From UBA8752 sp040261275 (GTDB lineage: Bacteria; Bacteroidota; Bacteroidia; Flavobacteriales_D; Sanyastnellaceae), in NCBI GenBank assembly GCA_040261275.1, contig JBDQOI010000001.1:67174-131173 (forward strand): a stretch of DNA of 64,000 nucleotides, written 5' to 3'. The translations under genes were made by a program, and so were the position numbers. Numbering within the stretch: the stretch's first letter is position 1; each line of letters opens with the position of its first letter. Positions 27,483 to 35,370 of the stretch are shown in pieces. A model generated the notes under the pieces. The model made no database searches. It was not told the origin of the DNA and was given only the letters and a program-made list of their open reading frames with translations.

Positions 27483-29225
27483 TCAATCCGCACAGGGCAA
27501 ACCATAAATGGACAGGAAGACGAGCAAATCTGCAGAACCAATGAGACCGTTGCCATCGGTATCATAAGCGCAATTGCCTCCGCCTGAACAATCGAATTCA
27601 CAGGAACCATTGTCCAAGTCTGCTTCTGCATCGTAATTCGTTGCTTCCGGGTAAGTGCACCCTTGTGTTCCCACAATCAGGAATTCGCAACTACCATCAT
27701 CATCCGTGGCGACAGGGCTGTAGTTCTGTGCATCGGGATCTGTGCAACCGAAAATCTTGCATGTACCATCATCATCCGTAGCATCGGGGTTGTAGTTGGT
27801 CGCATCCGGATTGGTACATCCTGGAACTTCCAATTCGTCGCAAACGCCATCTCCATCTGTGTCATTGAGGCAATTCCCGTCACAATCCACGATGTTATTG
27901 GGATAGTCCAGCGGATACTCGCACAGCGAATTGTCCACGATGACCGCCTGGGGATTGTAGTTACATGCATCGAGATCATCACAACCCGCACAACTCAAGA
28001 AGTCGCAGGTTCCGTCATCGAAGTCGGCCAAGGGATTGTAATTGCATGCCCCTTGATCCGTACAACCCGGTGTCACAACCGGGAAGGTGAGGCTTTGGGC
28101 CACGGCCTTCTTGTTGCTTCCATCGGCTGAACGGTATTGAATATTGAAGGTGAGATCCACAATGCCATCCGTAGTGAATTGTCCGAGCAACACCCTTCCC
28201 TCGGCATCAGGAAAAGCAGAAGGCTCCAGGTCAGGTAGGATATACCAAGTGCCGCCAACGGGGTTATCCACCAACAGATTTCCTCCCGCCTCGAAAGGCA
28301 GGAAATCGATGCCAATGAAATCCACCGACCCGGTATTGTCGTCCGCCCCAATGGTCACCCAAGAGTCGTATTCCAAATCAGGAAAGGTTGGAAACAGAAG
28401 CGGGTTGGAAGATGTAGCCAAAGCACCTCCAAGGGCATCCTGATAGAAGGAGGAAGTGGTCGAGATGCTCAAGGCGGTGTCCTGAAGGCCATAGACCGCC
28501 ACCACTTGTGCTCCATCGTCAACGAAGTTGGCATAGACGCGGTAAGTGTCAAAACCAGGACCTGTGGTATTCTCTGCCACCAACTCATAAGAAAGGCCGG
28601 CGTAGTCTACCTGCTCATAACCAATACTGAGACCCGTTTCATTGAAGACATTGATGGCTTGGTCCCTCCATTGAATGTTGCAAACCATGTTCCAACTGCC
28701 CGTTGTGGTCAGCTGGGCAATCAGCACTTTTCCCTCTGCATCAGGTATGGCCTGCACTTGATCAGGAGTGGCGAAAACACTGCCTCCTACCCCGTCGTTG
28801 GCAAAGAAATCTCCTCCATTTTCAAAAGCCAGAATCGCGGAATTCCATGCTGCTCCTCCGATTTGAATCACAGGATCCCCGATGGTATTGTCCTCCTGCC
28901 CAATGGTCAACCAGGAATCGTATTCGAGGTTGGGAAAGGAAGGATATAGCAGAGGGACAATGCCCGTCGGAAGAAATCCGCCCAGGGGGTCCTGATAAAA
29001 ACCCGAAGCCGAAGACACGGACAATTCAAAGGGCGCTTCGCAATAAAGCGCTTGCATGATATCCGTTGGGTCATCAAAATTCGCGTAAACCCGATACGTG
29101 GTACCCACACCGGAAGTCGCATGGACTTCATAGCTCAGACCCGTGAAATCCGCACTAGCGCTCAGCGCTGAAGCAAGGAGCAAGAAAAGGGCCGAGACAC
29201 GGCCGTAGTTGAAGAATTTTGGCAT
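27483..29225 (-). CDS. Secreted protein with two DSWVTIG-type modules and Cys repeats
   Basis: 580 residues. ATG 29225 gives a signal peptide (LLLASALSASA); the frame extends to 29393 but the extra residues are not signal-like. Two copies of an unnamed module (about 25-195 and 200-390) share YEV...TYRVYANF, FYQDPLGG or FYQDALGG, PLLYP/NPLLFP, YDSWLTIG/YDSWVTIG, GG and LLGQFTTDG. Residues 400-545 are Cys repeats (GCTDQGACNYN and relatives) with one EF-hand-like DTDGDGVCD. The last residues are DTDGNGLIGSADLLVFLSIYG, similar to the ends of the two neighbouring secreted proteins. No enzyme function was recognised. Confidence 0.75.
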   Translation of the reverse strand: MPKFFNYGRVSALFLLLASALSASADFTGLSYEVHATSGVGTTYRVYANFDDPTDIMQALYCEAPFELSVSSASGFYQDPLGGFLPTGIVPLLYPSFPNLEYDSWLTIGQEDNTIGDPVIQIGGAAWNSAILAFENGGDFFANDGVGGSVFATPDQVQAIPDAEGKVLIAQLTTTGSWNMVCNIQWRDQAINVFNETGLSIGYEQVDYAGLSYELVAENTTGPGFDTYRVYANFVDDGAQVVAVYGLQDTALSISTTSSFYQDALGGALATSSNPLLFPTFPDLEYDSWVTIGADDNTGSVDFIGIDFLPFEAGGNLLVDNPVGGTWYILPDLEPSAFPDAEGRVLLGQFTTDGIVDLTFNIQYRSADGSNKKAVAQSLTFPVVTPGCTDQGACNYNPLADFDDGTCDFLSCAGCDDLDACNYNPQAVIVDNSLCEYPLDYPNNIVDCDGNCLNDTDGDGVCDELEVPGCTNPDATNYNPDATDDDGTCKIFGCTDPDAQNYSPVATDDDGSCEFLIVGTQGCTYPEATNYDAEADLDNGSCEFDCSGGGNCAYDTDGNGLIGSADLLVFLSIYGLPCAD

Positions 29226-29464
29226 TGTACGTTGAAAATACGGCGCAAGCAGTGCTTTGAAGGATTTCAGACCGGTGATTTTTGTCAGCGAATTACACAT
29301 TATCGCCCTTGAAGATGAGCAAATCCCATTGAATTCGTGGGCATTCTCAAAGCGGAAACGCACCCCGTGAAGCGACCGTTGCTTCGCATTCATGCGCTTT
29401 GTGTCTCACTCGATACCTGCACGTGCAGGAAAGCATCACACAGGACGCCATTGCTGATATTCAC

Positions 29465-31138
29465 TTAAAGAGCAGACCCCTGACGGGATGCCTGAATCAA
29501 GGCGTCCGTACCCGCTGTCCAACGGACCGGTTGACCTGAATCCAGTGCTTTGGCCATGGCTTTTCCAAGCTCAACACCCCATTGGTCATAGCTGTACAAG
29601 TTCCAGAAAACCCCTTCCAGGAAAATCTTGTGCTCGTATGCGGCAATGAGACCTCCCAACCGATCCGGATTCAGCGCATCACCCAATATGAACGTGGACG
29701 GGCGACCTCCTTCGAACACGCGATGAGGGCCCATTTCTTCTACGGTGGTCAGGTCAAAGCCTGCGGCGGACATTTCTTCAAAGACGTCTTCTTTTTTCCG
29801 ACCCACGCAAAATGCTTCCGCCTGAGCGATGGCATTGTCCAGCAAGAGGCGGTGCATCGCCACATCCCCTCCCATCGGTTTGGCGATGGCGATGAAGTCA
29901 ACGGGGTGGATGTCCGTTCCTTGATGCAAGAGCTGATGGAATGCATGCTGACCATTGGTCCCAGGCTCGCCCCAAACTACGGGGTGCGTCTGCCAGGAAA
30001 TGGGAAGTGAATCCCGTCCGACCGACTTTCCGTTGGACTCCATTTCAGCTTGCTGCAGATACGCAGGAAGACGGTGAAGTGCTTGGGCATAAGGCAGGAC
30101 GCCCCTGCTCGTACCGCCAAGCAGGTTCACATTCCAAACCTCAAGCAAGGCCAAATGAAGCGGCACGTTGTCTGCGCAATCTGCTTCCTGAAAATGAAGG
30201 TCCATCCTCCTTGCTCCCGTCAACATGGCCTCGAATGCCGCAGCACCGGAGCCAAGGGCAATGGCCAAACCCACAGGTCCCCACAAAGAGAATCGTCCAC
30301 CCACCCAATTCCCGAACCCGAAGACTCGATCGGCAGGAATCCCCATTTCTGCCGCTCCTTCAACATTGGAGGAAACTGCGGCGAGGTGATGCGCAGCAGA
30401 ATCGCCCAAAGACGACTTCAGCCATGCGAGAGCGCGATGTGCATTGGCCATCGTCTCCTGGGTGGTGAACGTTTTGGAAACGATGACCACCATTGTTCTT
30501 TCGGGCACAATGCCATGCAGGGCTTTGTCCAAGTGCAAGGGATCCACGTTGCTCACGAAACGCACGTCGAGCGGGGCCCCTTCTTTTCTCCTCAACGGAG
30601 CCAAGGCCTCGTGCACCATGACAGGGCCGAGATCAGAGCCCCCAATGCCGATGTTGATCACATGGGTAAACGGGCTCCCATCCGCTGCGGAATACGCCCC
30701 GTTGCGCACATTTTCCGCGAAACCAAGAAAAGCTTTTCGGGTAGAAAGCACTTCGCCCATGACATCCCTTCCATCTACCTGGAAAGCATCGCCCTCGGCT
30801 CCGCGAAGGGCCATGTGAAGGACCGATCGTCCCTCCGTGTGGTTGATGGGCGCACCGGCGAACTGCAAGTCTCTTGCCCCTTTCCAATCGGCCAAGTGGG
30901 CCAACTTCTCCAGGCCACGCCAAGCCTCTTCATCGATAAGCTGTTTGGTAAAATCAAACCGCCAACCTGACTTTTTTGGCTCCAACACCCAACGCTCAGT
31001 CCGGCGTCCTTCGGATTGCAAAGGGATCAATCCTATGCCCTTCAATCTATCGGCGTGCTCCGGCAACGCCGCGGCACGCAGGGCTTCCAAGAAAGGGAAT
31101 GGCGCCAAACCCTTTTCTCCATGCTGGATTGGGATCAT
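29465..31138 (-). CDS. pgi: Glucose-6-phosphate isomerase
   Basis: 557 residues. It interconverts glucose 6-phosphate and fructose 6-phosphate in glycolysis/gluconeogenesis. Family motifs include GIGGSDLGPVMV, the signature VSKTFTTQETMANA and the C-terminal DQWGVELGK. Length fits the long bacterial/eukaryotic form. The ATG overlaps the fba stop (ATGA), so the two glycolytic enzymes are translationally coupled. A 14-base palindrome lies about 36 bases after the stop but has no T-run. Confidence 0.97.
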   Translation of the reverse strand: MIPIQHGEKGLAPFPFLEALRAAALPEHADRLKGIGLIPLQSEGRRTERWVLEPKKSGWRFDFTKQLIDEEAWRGLEKLAHLADWKGARDLQFAGAPINHTEGRSVLHMALRGAEGDAFQVDGRDVMGEVLSTRKAFLGFAENVRNGAYSAADGSPFTHVINIGIGGSDLGPVMVHEALAPLRRKEGAPLDVRFVSNVDPLHLDKALHGIVPERTMVVIVSKTFTTQETMANAHRALAWLKSSLGDSAAHHLAAVSSNVEGAAEMGIPADRVFGFGNWVGGRFSLWGPVGLAIALGSGAAAFEAMLTGARRMDLHFQEADCADNVPLHLALLEVWNVNLLGGTSRGVLPYAQALHRLPAYLQQAEMESNGKSVGRDSLPISWQTHPVVWGEPGTNGQHAFHQLLHQGTDIHPVDFIAIAKPMGGDVAMHRLLLDNAIAQAEAFCVGRKKEDVFEEMSAAGFDLTTVEEMGPHRVFEGGRPSTFILGDALNPDRLGGLIAAYEHKIFLEGVFWNLYSYDQWGVELGKAMAKALDSGQPVRWTAGTDALIQASRQGSAL

Positions 31139-32208
31139 ACGCCGGTGTTGCGACCCCTACAGTTCAAATCGGAGAACGCCTGCTCCAACCTGTTCACGAA
31201 GTATTGCTCTCCTTGACGCAACCAGACCCTGGGGTCGTACCTCTTCTTGTTCGGCTGGTCTTCTCCTTCCGGGTTACCGATTTGGGTCTGCAGGTACCCG
31301 GACCATTCGTTGACATAATCGCGGACACCGCTCAAATAAGCCCACTGCATGTCCGTGTCAATGTTCATCTTGACTGCGCCATAAGAAATGGCCTCGCGAA
31401 TTTCATCGACGCTGCTGCCCGAGCCCCCATGAAACACGAAATCCACGGGGCGCGAACCTGTCCCATGCTTTTCAGCGATGTAGGCCTGGCTGTTCTTGAG
31501 GATCACAGGCGTCAACTCCACATTGCCGGGCTTGTATACCCCATGTACATTTCCAAAGGCAGCGGCCACCGTGAATTGTGAACTGACCGCTCCTAGCTGC
31601 TCATAGGCGTACGCCACTTCCTCAGGTTGCGTGTAGAGGTGCTTGGCATCGATGTCGGAATTGTCCACCCCGTCCTCTTCCCCGCCGGTAACGCCGAGTT
31701 CTATTTCCAGGAACATCCCCAACGGCGCCATCCGCTTGAGGTATTCCACACAGGTGGCGATGTTCTCTTCAATGGGCTCCTCGCTGAGGTCAATCATGTG
31801 GGACGAGAAAAGAGGGGCACCGTGTGTGGCGTGATGGGCCTCTCCCCTGTCCAGCAAACCATCGATCCAAGGCAAAAGTTTTCTTGCGCAGTGGTCCGTA
31901 TGGAGCACAACCGGCACGTCGTAGGCCTGAGCCATCTCATGGACATGAAGGGCTGCCGACACACTTCCGTGCACGGCCCCCGCTTGCCTGTCCAACTTCA
32001 AGGACTTCCCGGCGTAAAATGCTGCGCCTCCATTGGAAAGCTGCACGATGACGGGCGAATTGACCTTGGCCGCGGTTTCAAGCGTGGCGTTCAAGGAGTT
32101 TGTACCGATGACATTAACGGCTGGCAACGCGTAGCCATGGGCTTGGGCGTCGTCGAAAAGTGCCGCGACTTCTTCGCCGTGGAGCACACCTGATCGGAAT
32201 TTGGACAT
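31135..32208 (-). CDS. fbaA: Class II fructose-bisphosphate aldolase
   Basis: 357 residues. A zinc enzyme that cleaves fructose 1,6-bisphosphate to the two triose phosphates. Zinc-site motifs are VVLHTDHCARK and FGNVHGVYKPG, with FHGGSGSS and MNIDTDMQWA for phosphate binding. The length and insertions match the FbaA-type (class IIA) enzymes. A TAACTTG box lies about 20 bases before the ATG. It is the first gene of a two-gene operon with pgi. Confidence 0.96.
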   Translation of the reverse strand: MSKFRSGVLHGEEVAALFDDAQAHGYALPAVNVIGTNSLNATLETAAKVNSPVIVQLSNGGAAFYAGKSLKLDRQAGAVHGSVSAALHVHEMAQAYDVPVVLHTDHCARKLLPWIDGLLDRGEAHHATHGAPLFSSHMIDLSEEPIEENIATCVEYLKRMAPLGMFLEIELGVTGGEEDGVDNSDIDAKHLYTQPEEVAYAYEQLGAVSSQFTVAAAFGNVHGVYKPGNVELTPVILKNSQAYIAEKHGTGSRPVDFVFHGGSGSSVDEIREAISYGAVKMNIDTDMQWAYLSGVRDYVNEWSGYLQTQIGNPEGEDQPNKKRYDPRVWLRQGEQYFVNRLEQAFSDLNCRGRNTGV

Positions 32209-32317
32209 GTGTTGGGTCTAATGCAGGCGCAAGTTACCCATGGGCACCCGCATCCGAATGCCGTCCATTCCAAGGATTTTCAAGGAATATCAAGAACCCT
32301 TGAACCTGCTCCCGAGC

Positions 32318-32872
32318 TCATTGCCCGGCCTCTAAAGCCCGCATCATTTGCGCCTCGTTGAAGGTCAACCATTTCAGGGATTGCCTCGCCTGTTCACTCC
32401 ACGAACTCTCGGGATACACCTCGACCAATTGGCCATAAGCCTTCAATGCCCCCGCCGTGTCGAGAAGGGCCGTTTCACGAGCGAACCCCATTCTGAAAAT
32501 GGCCTCTGGAGCAAAGGATGTCTGGGGATACCCTTCCACCACATTGAGCCACTGGCTCAGGGCTGCATCGACATCTCCCCTTCCCTGCAGTAAATCTGCC
32601 CTCCGCATGAGAAACGCCCCTGCCAGACTGTCACCATGGTGTCGATTCGCGAAATCCGCATATCCGCGCAACAGCCTACTCACGGATGACTGCACCTCGG
32701 AATCCGCCCAATCCACTCCGTCTGCACTCTTGAAGAATCGCTTGAAATCCTCTTCCCATTTTTCAATTTCCTCCCTTTCTGAAGACTGCAGACCGCGATC
32801 ATTCGACGCCTCTCCACATGAGGAGGCCACCCAAGCACAGCAAGTCAGAACAAGCAACAAGCGTCCCATCAT
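32318..32872 (-). CDS. TPR-containing lipoprotein
   Basis: 184 residues. It has a lipoprotein signal (LTCCAWVASSC, Cys19) and an acidic linker, then helical repeats with TPR-like pattern (GDVDAALSQWLNVVEGYPQT ... GALKAYGQLVEVYPESSWSE, about 95-165), resembling BamD/YfgC-type tetratricopeptide lipoproteins but much shorter than BamD. It probably sits in the periplasm on a membrane and binds a partner protein. The start overlaps the def stop as ATGA, so it is made with peptide deformylase. Upstream repeats are too diverged to count. Confidence 0.7.
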   Translation of the reverse strand: MMGRLLLVLTCCAWVASSCGEASNDRGLQSSEREEIEKWEEDFKRFFKSADGVDWADSEVQSSVSRLLRGYADFANRHHGDSLAGAFLMRRADLLQGRGDVDAALSQWLNVVEGYPQTSFAPEAIFRMGFARETALLDTAGALKAYGQLVEVYPESSWSEQARQSLKWLTFNEAQMMRALEAGQ

Positions 32873-33444
32873 CGCTTGCCTTTTGTGGGGAAACGCATGG
32901 CGTAGTCTGCAGGCACTTTGCCTTTCGCAATGTCCTTCAGCTTTCCCTGCAGCATCGCCTTGCGAAGGGGAGACACATAATCGGGTATCATCACCCCATC
33001 CAGATGATCGTTCTCGTGCTGCACAATGCGGGCTGCGATGCCTGCCAAAGCTTCCTCGCGCAAGACCCAGCCCTCGTCGAAATACTCGACTTTCACCGAG
33101 ACCGGACGCTCGACGGGCTCCCTGACACCTGGAATACTCAAACAGCCTTCCTCCATGCCACAGACCTCCTTGCTCTCCTCGAAAAGCACGGGATTGATCA
33201 TGACCCTTTTAAACCCGGCACAGCCCGGGTCCCCCTGCTCTCCCTCTCCAAAGGGAGAACCGTCCACAACGAAGAGCCGAAGGGACTGCCCCACCTGTGG
33301 CGCCGCCAATCCCACACCTTCAGCGCGGTACATGGTTTCCCACATGTTTTCGATCAAGGCGTTCAACCCTTCCATTTCCCGCTTTACTTCGTCTGCTTCC
33401 TTCCGCAAGACGGGGTCTCCATATGCCACTACAGGTAGAATCAT
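32869..33444 (-). CDS. def: Peptide deformylase
   Basis: 191 residues. It removes the formyl group from the initiator methionine of nascent proteins. All three motifs are present: GVGLAAPQVG (43-52), EGCLSIPG with metal ligand Cys101, and QHENDH with His143, Glu144 and His147. ATG 33444 gives the standard N-terminus MILPVVAYGDPVLRK; upstream in-frame sequence is antisense to ribBA. CAAATTTG ends 4 bases before the ATG, back to back with the ribBA promoter. Confidence 0.96.
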   Translation of the reverse strand: MILPVVAYGDPVLRKEADEVKREMEGLNALIENMWETMYRAEGVGLAAPQVGQSLRLFVVDGSPFGEGEQGDPGCAGFKRVMINPVLFEESKEVCGMEEGCLSIPGVREPVERPVSVKVEYFDEGWVLREEALAGIAARIVQHENDHLDGVMIPDYVSPLRKAMLQGKLKDIAKGKVPADYAMRFPTKGKR

Positions 33445-33448
33445 GGAG

Positions 33449-33488
33449 CAAATTTGCGCCAAACGGGACTTTGCCCCTGCTAACTTTG
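33449..33488. promoter_or_regulatory. Compact divergent promoter between def and ribBA
   Basis: Only 48 bases separate the two start codons. On the plus strand TAACTTTG (33481-33488, perfect) lies 4 bases before the ribBA ATG. On the minus strand CAAATTTG (33456-33449, one mismatch) lies 4 bases before the def ATG. Both mRNAs are predicted to be leaderless. Confidence 0.65.
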
Positions 33489-33492
33489 CGCA

Positions 33493-34656
33493 ATGATGGG
33501 AAAACAACGTCCACTGGACCGGATAGAAGAAGCCATAGAGGACATCAAGCGGGGAAAGGTGGTCATCGTTGTCGATGACGAGGACCGCGAAAACGAGGGG
33601 GACTTCGTGGCTGCGGCCCGGTTTGCCACACCTGAGCTTATCAATTTCATGGCAACGGAAGGCCGGGGCCTGATTTGCGCTCCGCTCATCGAAGACCGAT
33701 GTGAGGCGTTGGAGCTTGACTTGATGGTCAGCCGGAACAATGCTGCTTTCGAGACCCCTTTCACCGTGAGTGTGGACTTGGTCGGACACGGATGCACCAC
33801 CGGCATTTCAGCATCAGACCGCGCCAAGACCATTCAAGCCTTGATCGACCCGGCCACTCAGCCCGACACCTTGGGCCGTCCGGGACACATCTTTCCCCTG
33901 AAGGCGCGCAAAGGCGGAGTGTTGCGCAGGGCGGGACACACTGAAGCGGCCATTGACCTCGCGCGCTTGGCGGGGCTGGAACCCGCCGGTGTCATCGTGG
34001 AAATCATGAATGCCGATGGGACAATGGCCCGGTTGCCTGAGTTGCTGGAACTCGCCGAACGATTCAGTCTGCGTATCATTTCCATCGAGGACCTGATCGC
34101 TTACCGCATCGCCAATGAAACTTTGATTGAAAGAACCGGGACGAGAAAGATGGAAACCATGCACGGTTCTTTTGAGTGTATCACCTATCGCCATACAGCC
34201 AGCGGTCGAGAGCATTTTGCGATGACCCGAGGCGAGTGGGACGAAGACACACCTGTTACGGTTCGAATGCATGCCAGCCAGCCCCATCTGGACCTGTTTG
34301 GAGATGCCGATGTCGGCAAAGGAAGAACATTCAATCAAGCGATGAAGAACCTCGGAGCGTTGAACTCAGCGGCCTTGGTTTACATACAAAAGGCACCAAC
34401 TGCCATCGCAGAAATGACGCAAAACACTTCGTCCGCCCGCAGGGTTGATTCACATTCCGAAGCCTTGCCGGAAGCCGAATTTGTCAGACGGCAGGGAGGC
34501 GCCTTCGGGCTGGGCGCCCAAATTCTGCGGGACCTGGGAATACGCAAACTCAAGCTGATGAGCGACACCGCCCGTGTCACGAAGGGAATGACTCTTTACG
34601 GGTTGGAAATCACCGAGGTCATCCCCACCCATGCCGATTTATCTCGGCAGGATTGA
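33493..34656 (+). CDS. ribBA: 3,4-dihydroxy-2-butanone-4-phosphate synthase with degenerate GTP cyclohydrolase II domain (RibBA-like)
   Basis: 387 residues. The N-terminal half (about 8-205) is an intact RibB: DDEDRENEGD (28-37), GHGCTTGISASDRA and RAGHTEAAIDLARLAG; it makes the four-carbon riboflavin precursor from ribulose 5-phosphate. The C-terminal half (220-377) keeps the cyclohydrolase fold signature GAQILRDLGIRK, but the zinc-ligand region reads RMHASQPHLDLFGDADVGKG (258-277) with no cysteine, so GTP cyclohydrolase activity is most likely lost. A separate intact ribA lies at 17702-18286. The degenerate half may be structural or regulatory. A terminator follows. Confidence 0.9.
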   Translation: MMGKQRPLDRIEEAIEDIKRGKVVIVVDDEDRENEGDFVAAARFATPELINFMATEGRGLICAPLIEDRCEALELDLMVSRNNAAFETPFTVSVDLVGHGCTTGISASDRAKTIQALIDPATQPDTLGRPGHIFPLKARKGGVLRRAGHTEAAIDLARLAGLEPAGVIVEIMNADGTMARLPELLELAERFSLRIISIEDLIAYRIANETLIERTGTRKMETMHGSFECITYRHTASGREHFAMTRGEWDEDTPVTVRMHASQPHLDLFGDADVGKGRTFNQAMKNLGALNSAALVYIQKAPTAIAEMTQNTSSARRVDSHSEALPEAEFVRRQGGAFGLGAQILRDLGIRKLKLMSDTARVTKGMTLYGLEITEVIPTHADLSRQD

Positions 34657-34677
34657 AGCCCCACCCTTGATGGCATG

Positions 34678-34707
34678 AAAAAAGCCCGGCTGAGGACCGG
34701 GCTTTTT
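34678..34707. terminator. Bidirectional terminator between ribBA and rpmE2
   Basis: AAAAAAGCCCGG and CCGGGCTTTTT pair around a 7-base loop, with A-run and T-run on the two sides. It serves both convergent genes. Confidence 0.85.
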
Positions 34708-34726
34708 CACGACAGGATGACCGTCT

Positions 34727-34981
34727 TTATTTCTTGTGCTTACCGTAGCGGGTCCGGAATTTGTCGATTCGCCCGGCTGTATCCACGAGGGTATTCTTTC
34801 CTGTGTAGAAAGGATGACTCGCGGAGCTCACGTCTACCTTGATCACGGGGTAATCATTACCGTCTTCCCATTTCTCCGTTTCCTTGCTCTCGGCACAGCT
34901 CTTTCCAAGAAAACGCCAATCGGCCGTCAAATCCTTGAAAATGACGGTCCGATAGTTATCGGGATGAATACCTTCTTTCAT
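34727..34981 (-). CDS. rpmE2: 50S ribosomal protein L31, type B
   Basis: 84 residues. The type B form is recognised by MKEGIHPDNYRTVIFKD, SASHPFYTG and VDTAGRIDKFRTRYGK, and it lacks the CxxC zinc pairs of type A L31. The ATG at 34981 is the family start. A textbook promoter (TTG-N20-TACTTTTG) lies 19 bases upstream. Transcription runs toward the shared terminator with ribBA. Confidence 0.96.
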   Translation of the reverse strand: MKEGIHPDNYRTVIFKDLTADWRFLGKSCAESKETEKWEDGNDYPVIKVDVSSASHPFYTGKNTLVDTAGRIDKFRTRYGKHKK

Positions 34982-35000
34982 AGGGTTCAGAATAGGCTGG

Positions 35001-35031
35001 CAAAAGTACAACGAATGAGCCAACCCCACAA
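35001..35031 (-). promoter_or_regulatory. rpmE2: Promoter TTG-N20-TACTTTTG of rpmE2
   Basis: TTG at 35031-35029 and a perfect -7 box TACTTTTG at 35008-35001, spaced by 20 bases. It is the best full-length Bacteroidota promoter match in the window. Leader about 15-19 bases. Confidence 0.75.
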
Positions 35032-35154
35032 CGGACGGAACACGCCTGATTTTCGTTCCGTGTTCATTCATCTCTCGCGTAGACTCAACATAATGAACAG
35101 GTCGAGTTGGATAACATTGACGGCCACAGCGCTGCGACCCCGCCCCTCCCCACA

Positions 35155-35258
35155 TACCTTGCAACGGTTTTAAGTGAGAAGGCTAGCTCCGGCTAGCTGA
35201 GCATCAAGTGATAATTTGGTTAAGTAGTCCCGCGGTGAAACGTCACCGCGGGATTTTT
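35155..35258 (+). ncRNA. Candidate small RNA ending in a strong terminator
   Basis: The 389 bases between rpmE2 and the gene at 35371 hold the rpmE2 promoter and this unit. A TACCTTGC box (35155-35162) is followed by about 90 bases with no good reading frame, containing a self-pairing GCTAGCTCCGGCTAGC (35182-35197 region) and ending in the terminator at 35228-35258. Nothing else upstream on this strand needs that terminator. No known RNA family was recognised. Confidence 0.35.
35228..35258 (+). terminator. Strong intrinsic terminator with no known upstream gene
   Basis: TCCCGCGGTGA and TCACCGCGGGA pair perfectly around a 4-base loop, followed by TTTTT. It ends 112 bases before the next gene. 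Confidence 0.8.
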
Positions 35259-35370
35259 CTTTCCGCCTTTTTTCTCACCCAGACTGCCCTTTCGGTTCTT
35301 CCACATCTCTGTGTCGACACCGCACCCTGCAGCACACCCGTCTGCACCCAATAAATAAGAACCTTGCTTC

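Noticed and set aside
18399..29225. Cellulosome dockerins at the ends of three proteins
   Set aside because: Only one EF-hand-like segment per protein is present, dockerins have two, and no cohesin domain is visible.
29416..29429. 14-bp palindrome CCTGCACGTGCAGG as a terminator of pgi
   Set aside because: The hairpin has no loop and no T-run follows on the minus strand, so it is not a standard terminator; it could still be a protein site but nothing supports that.
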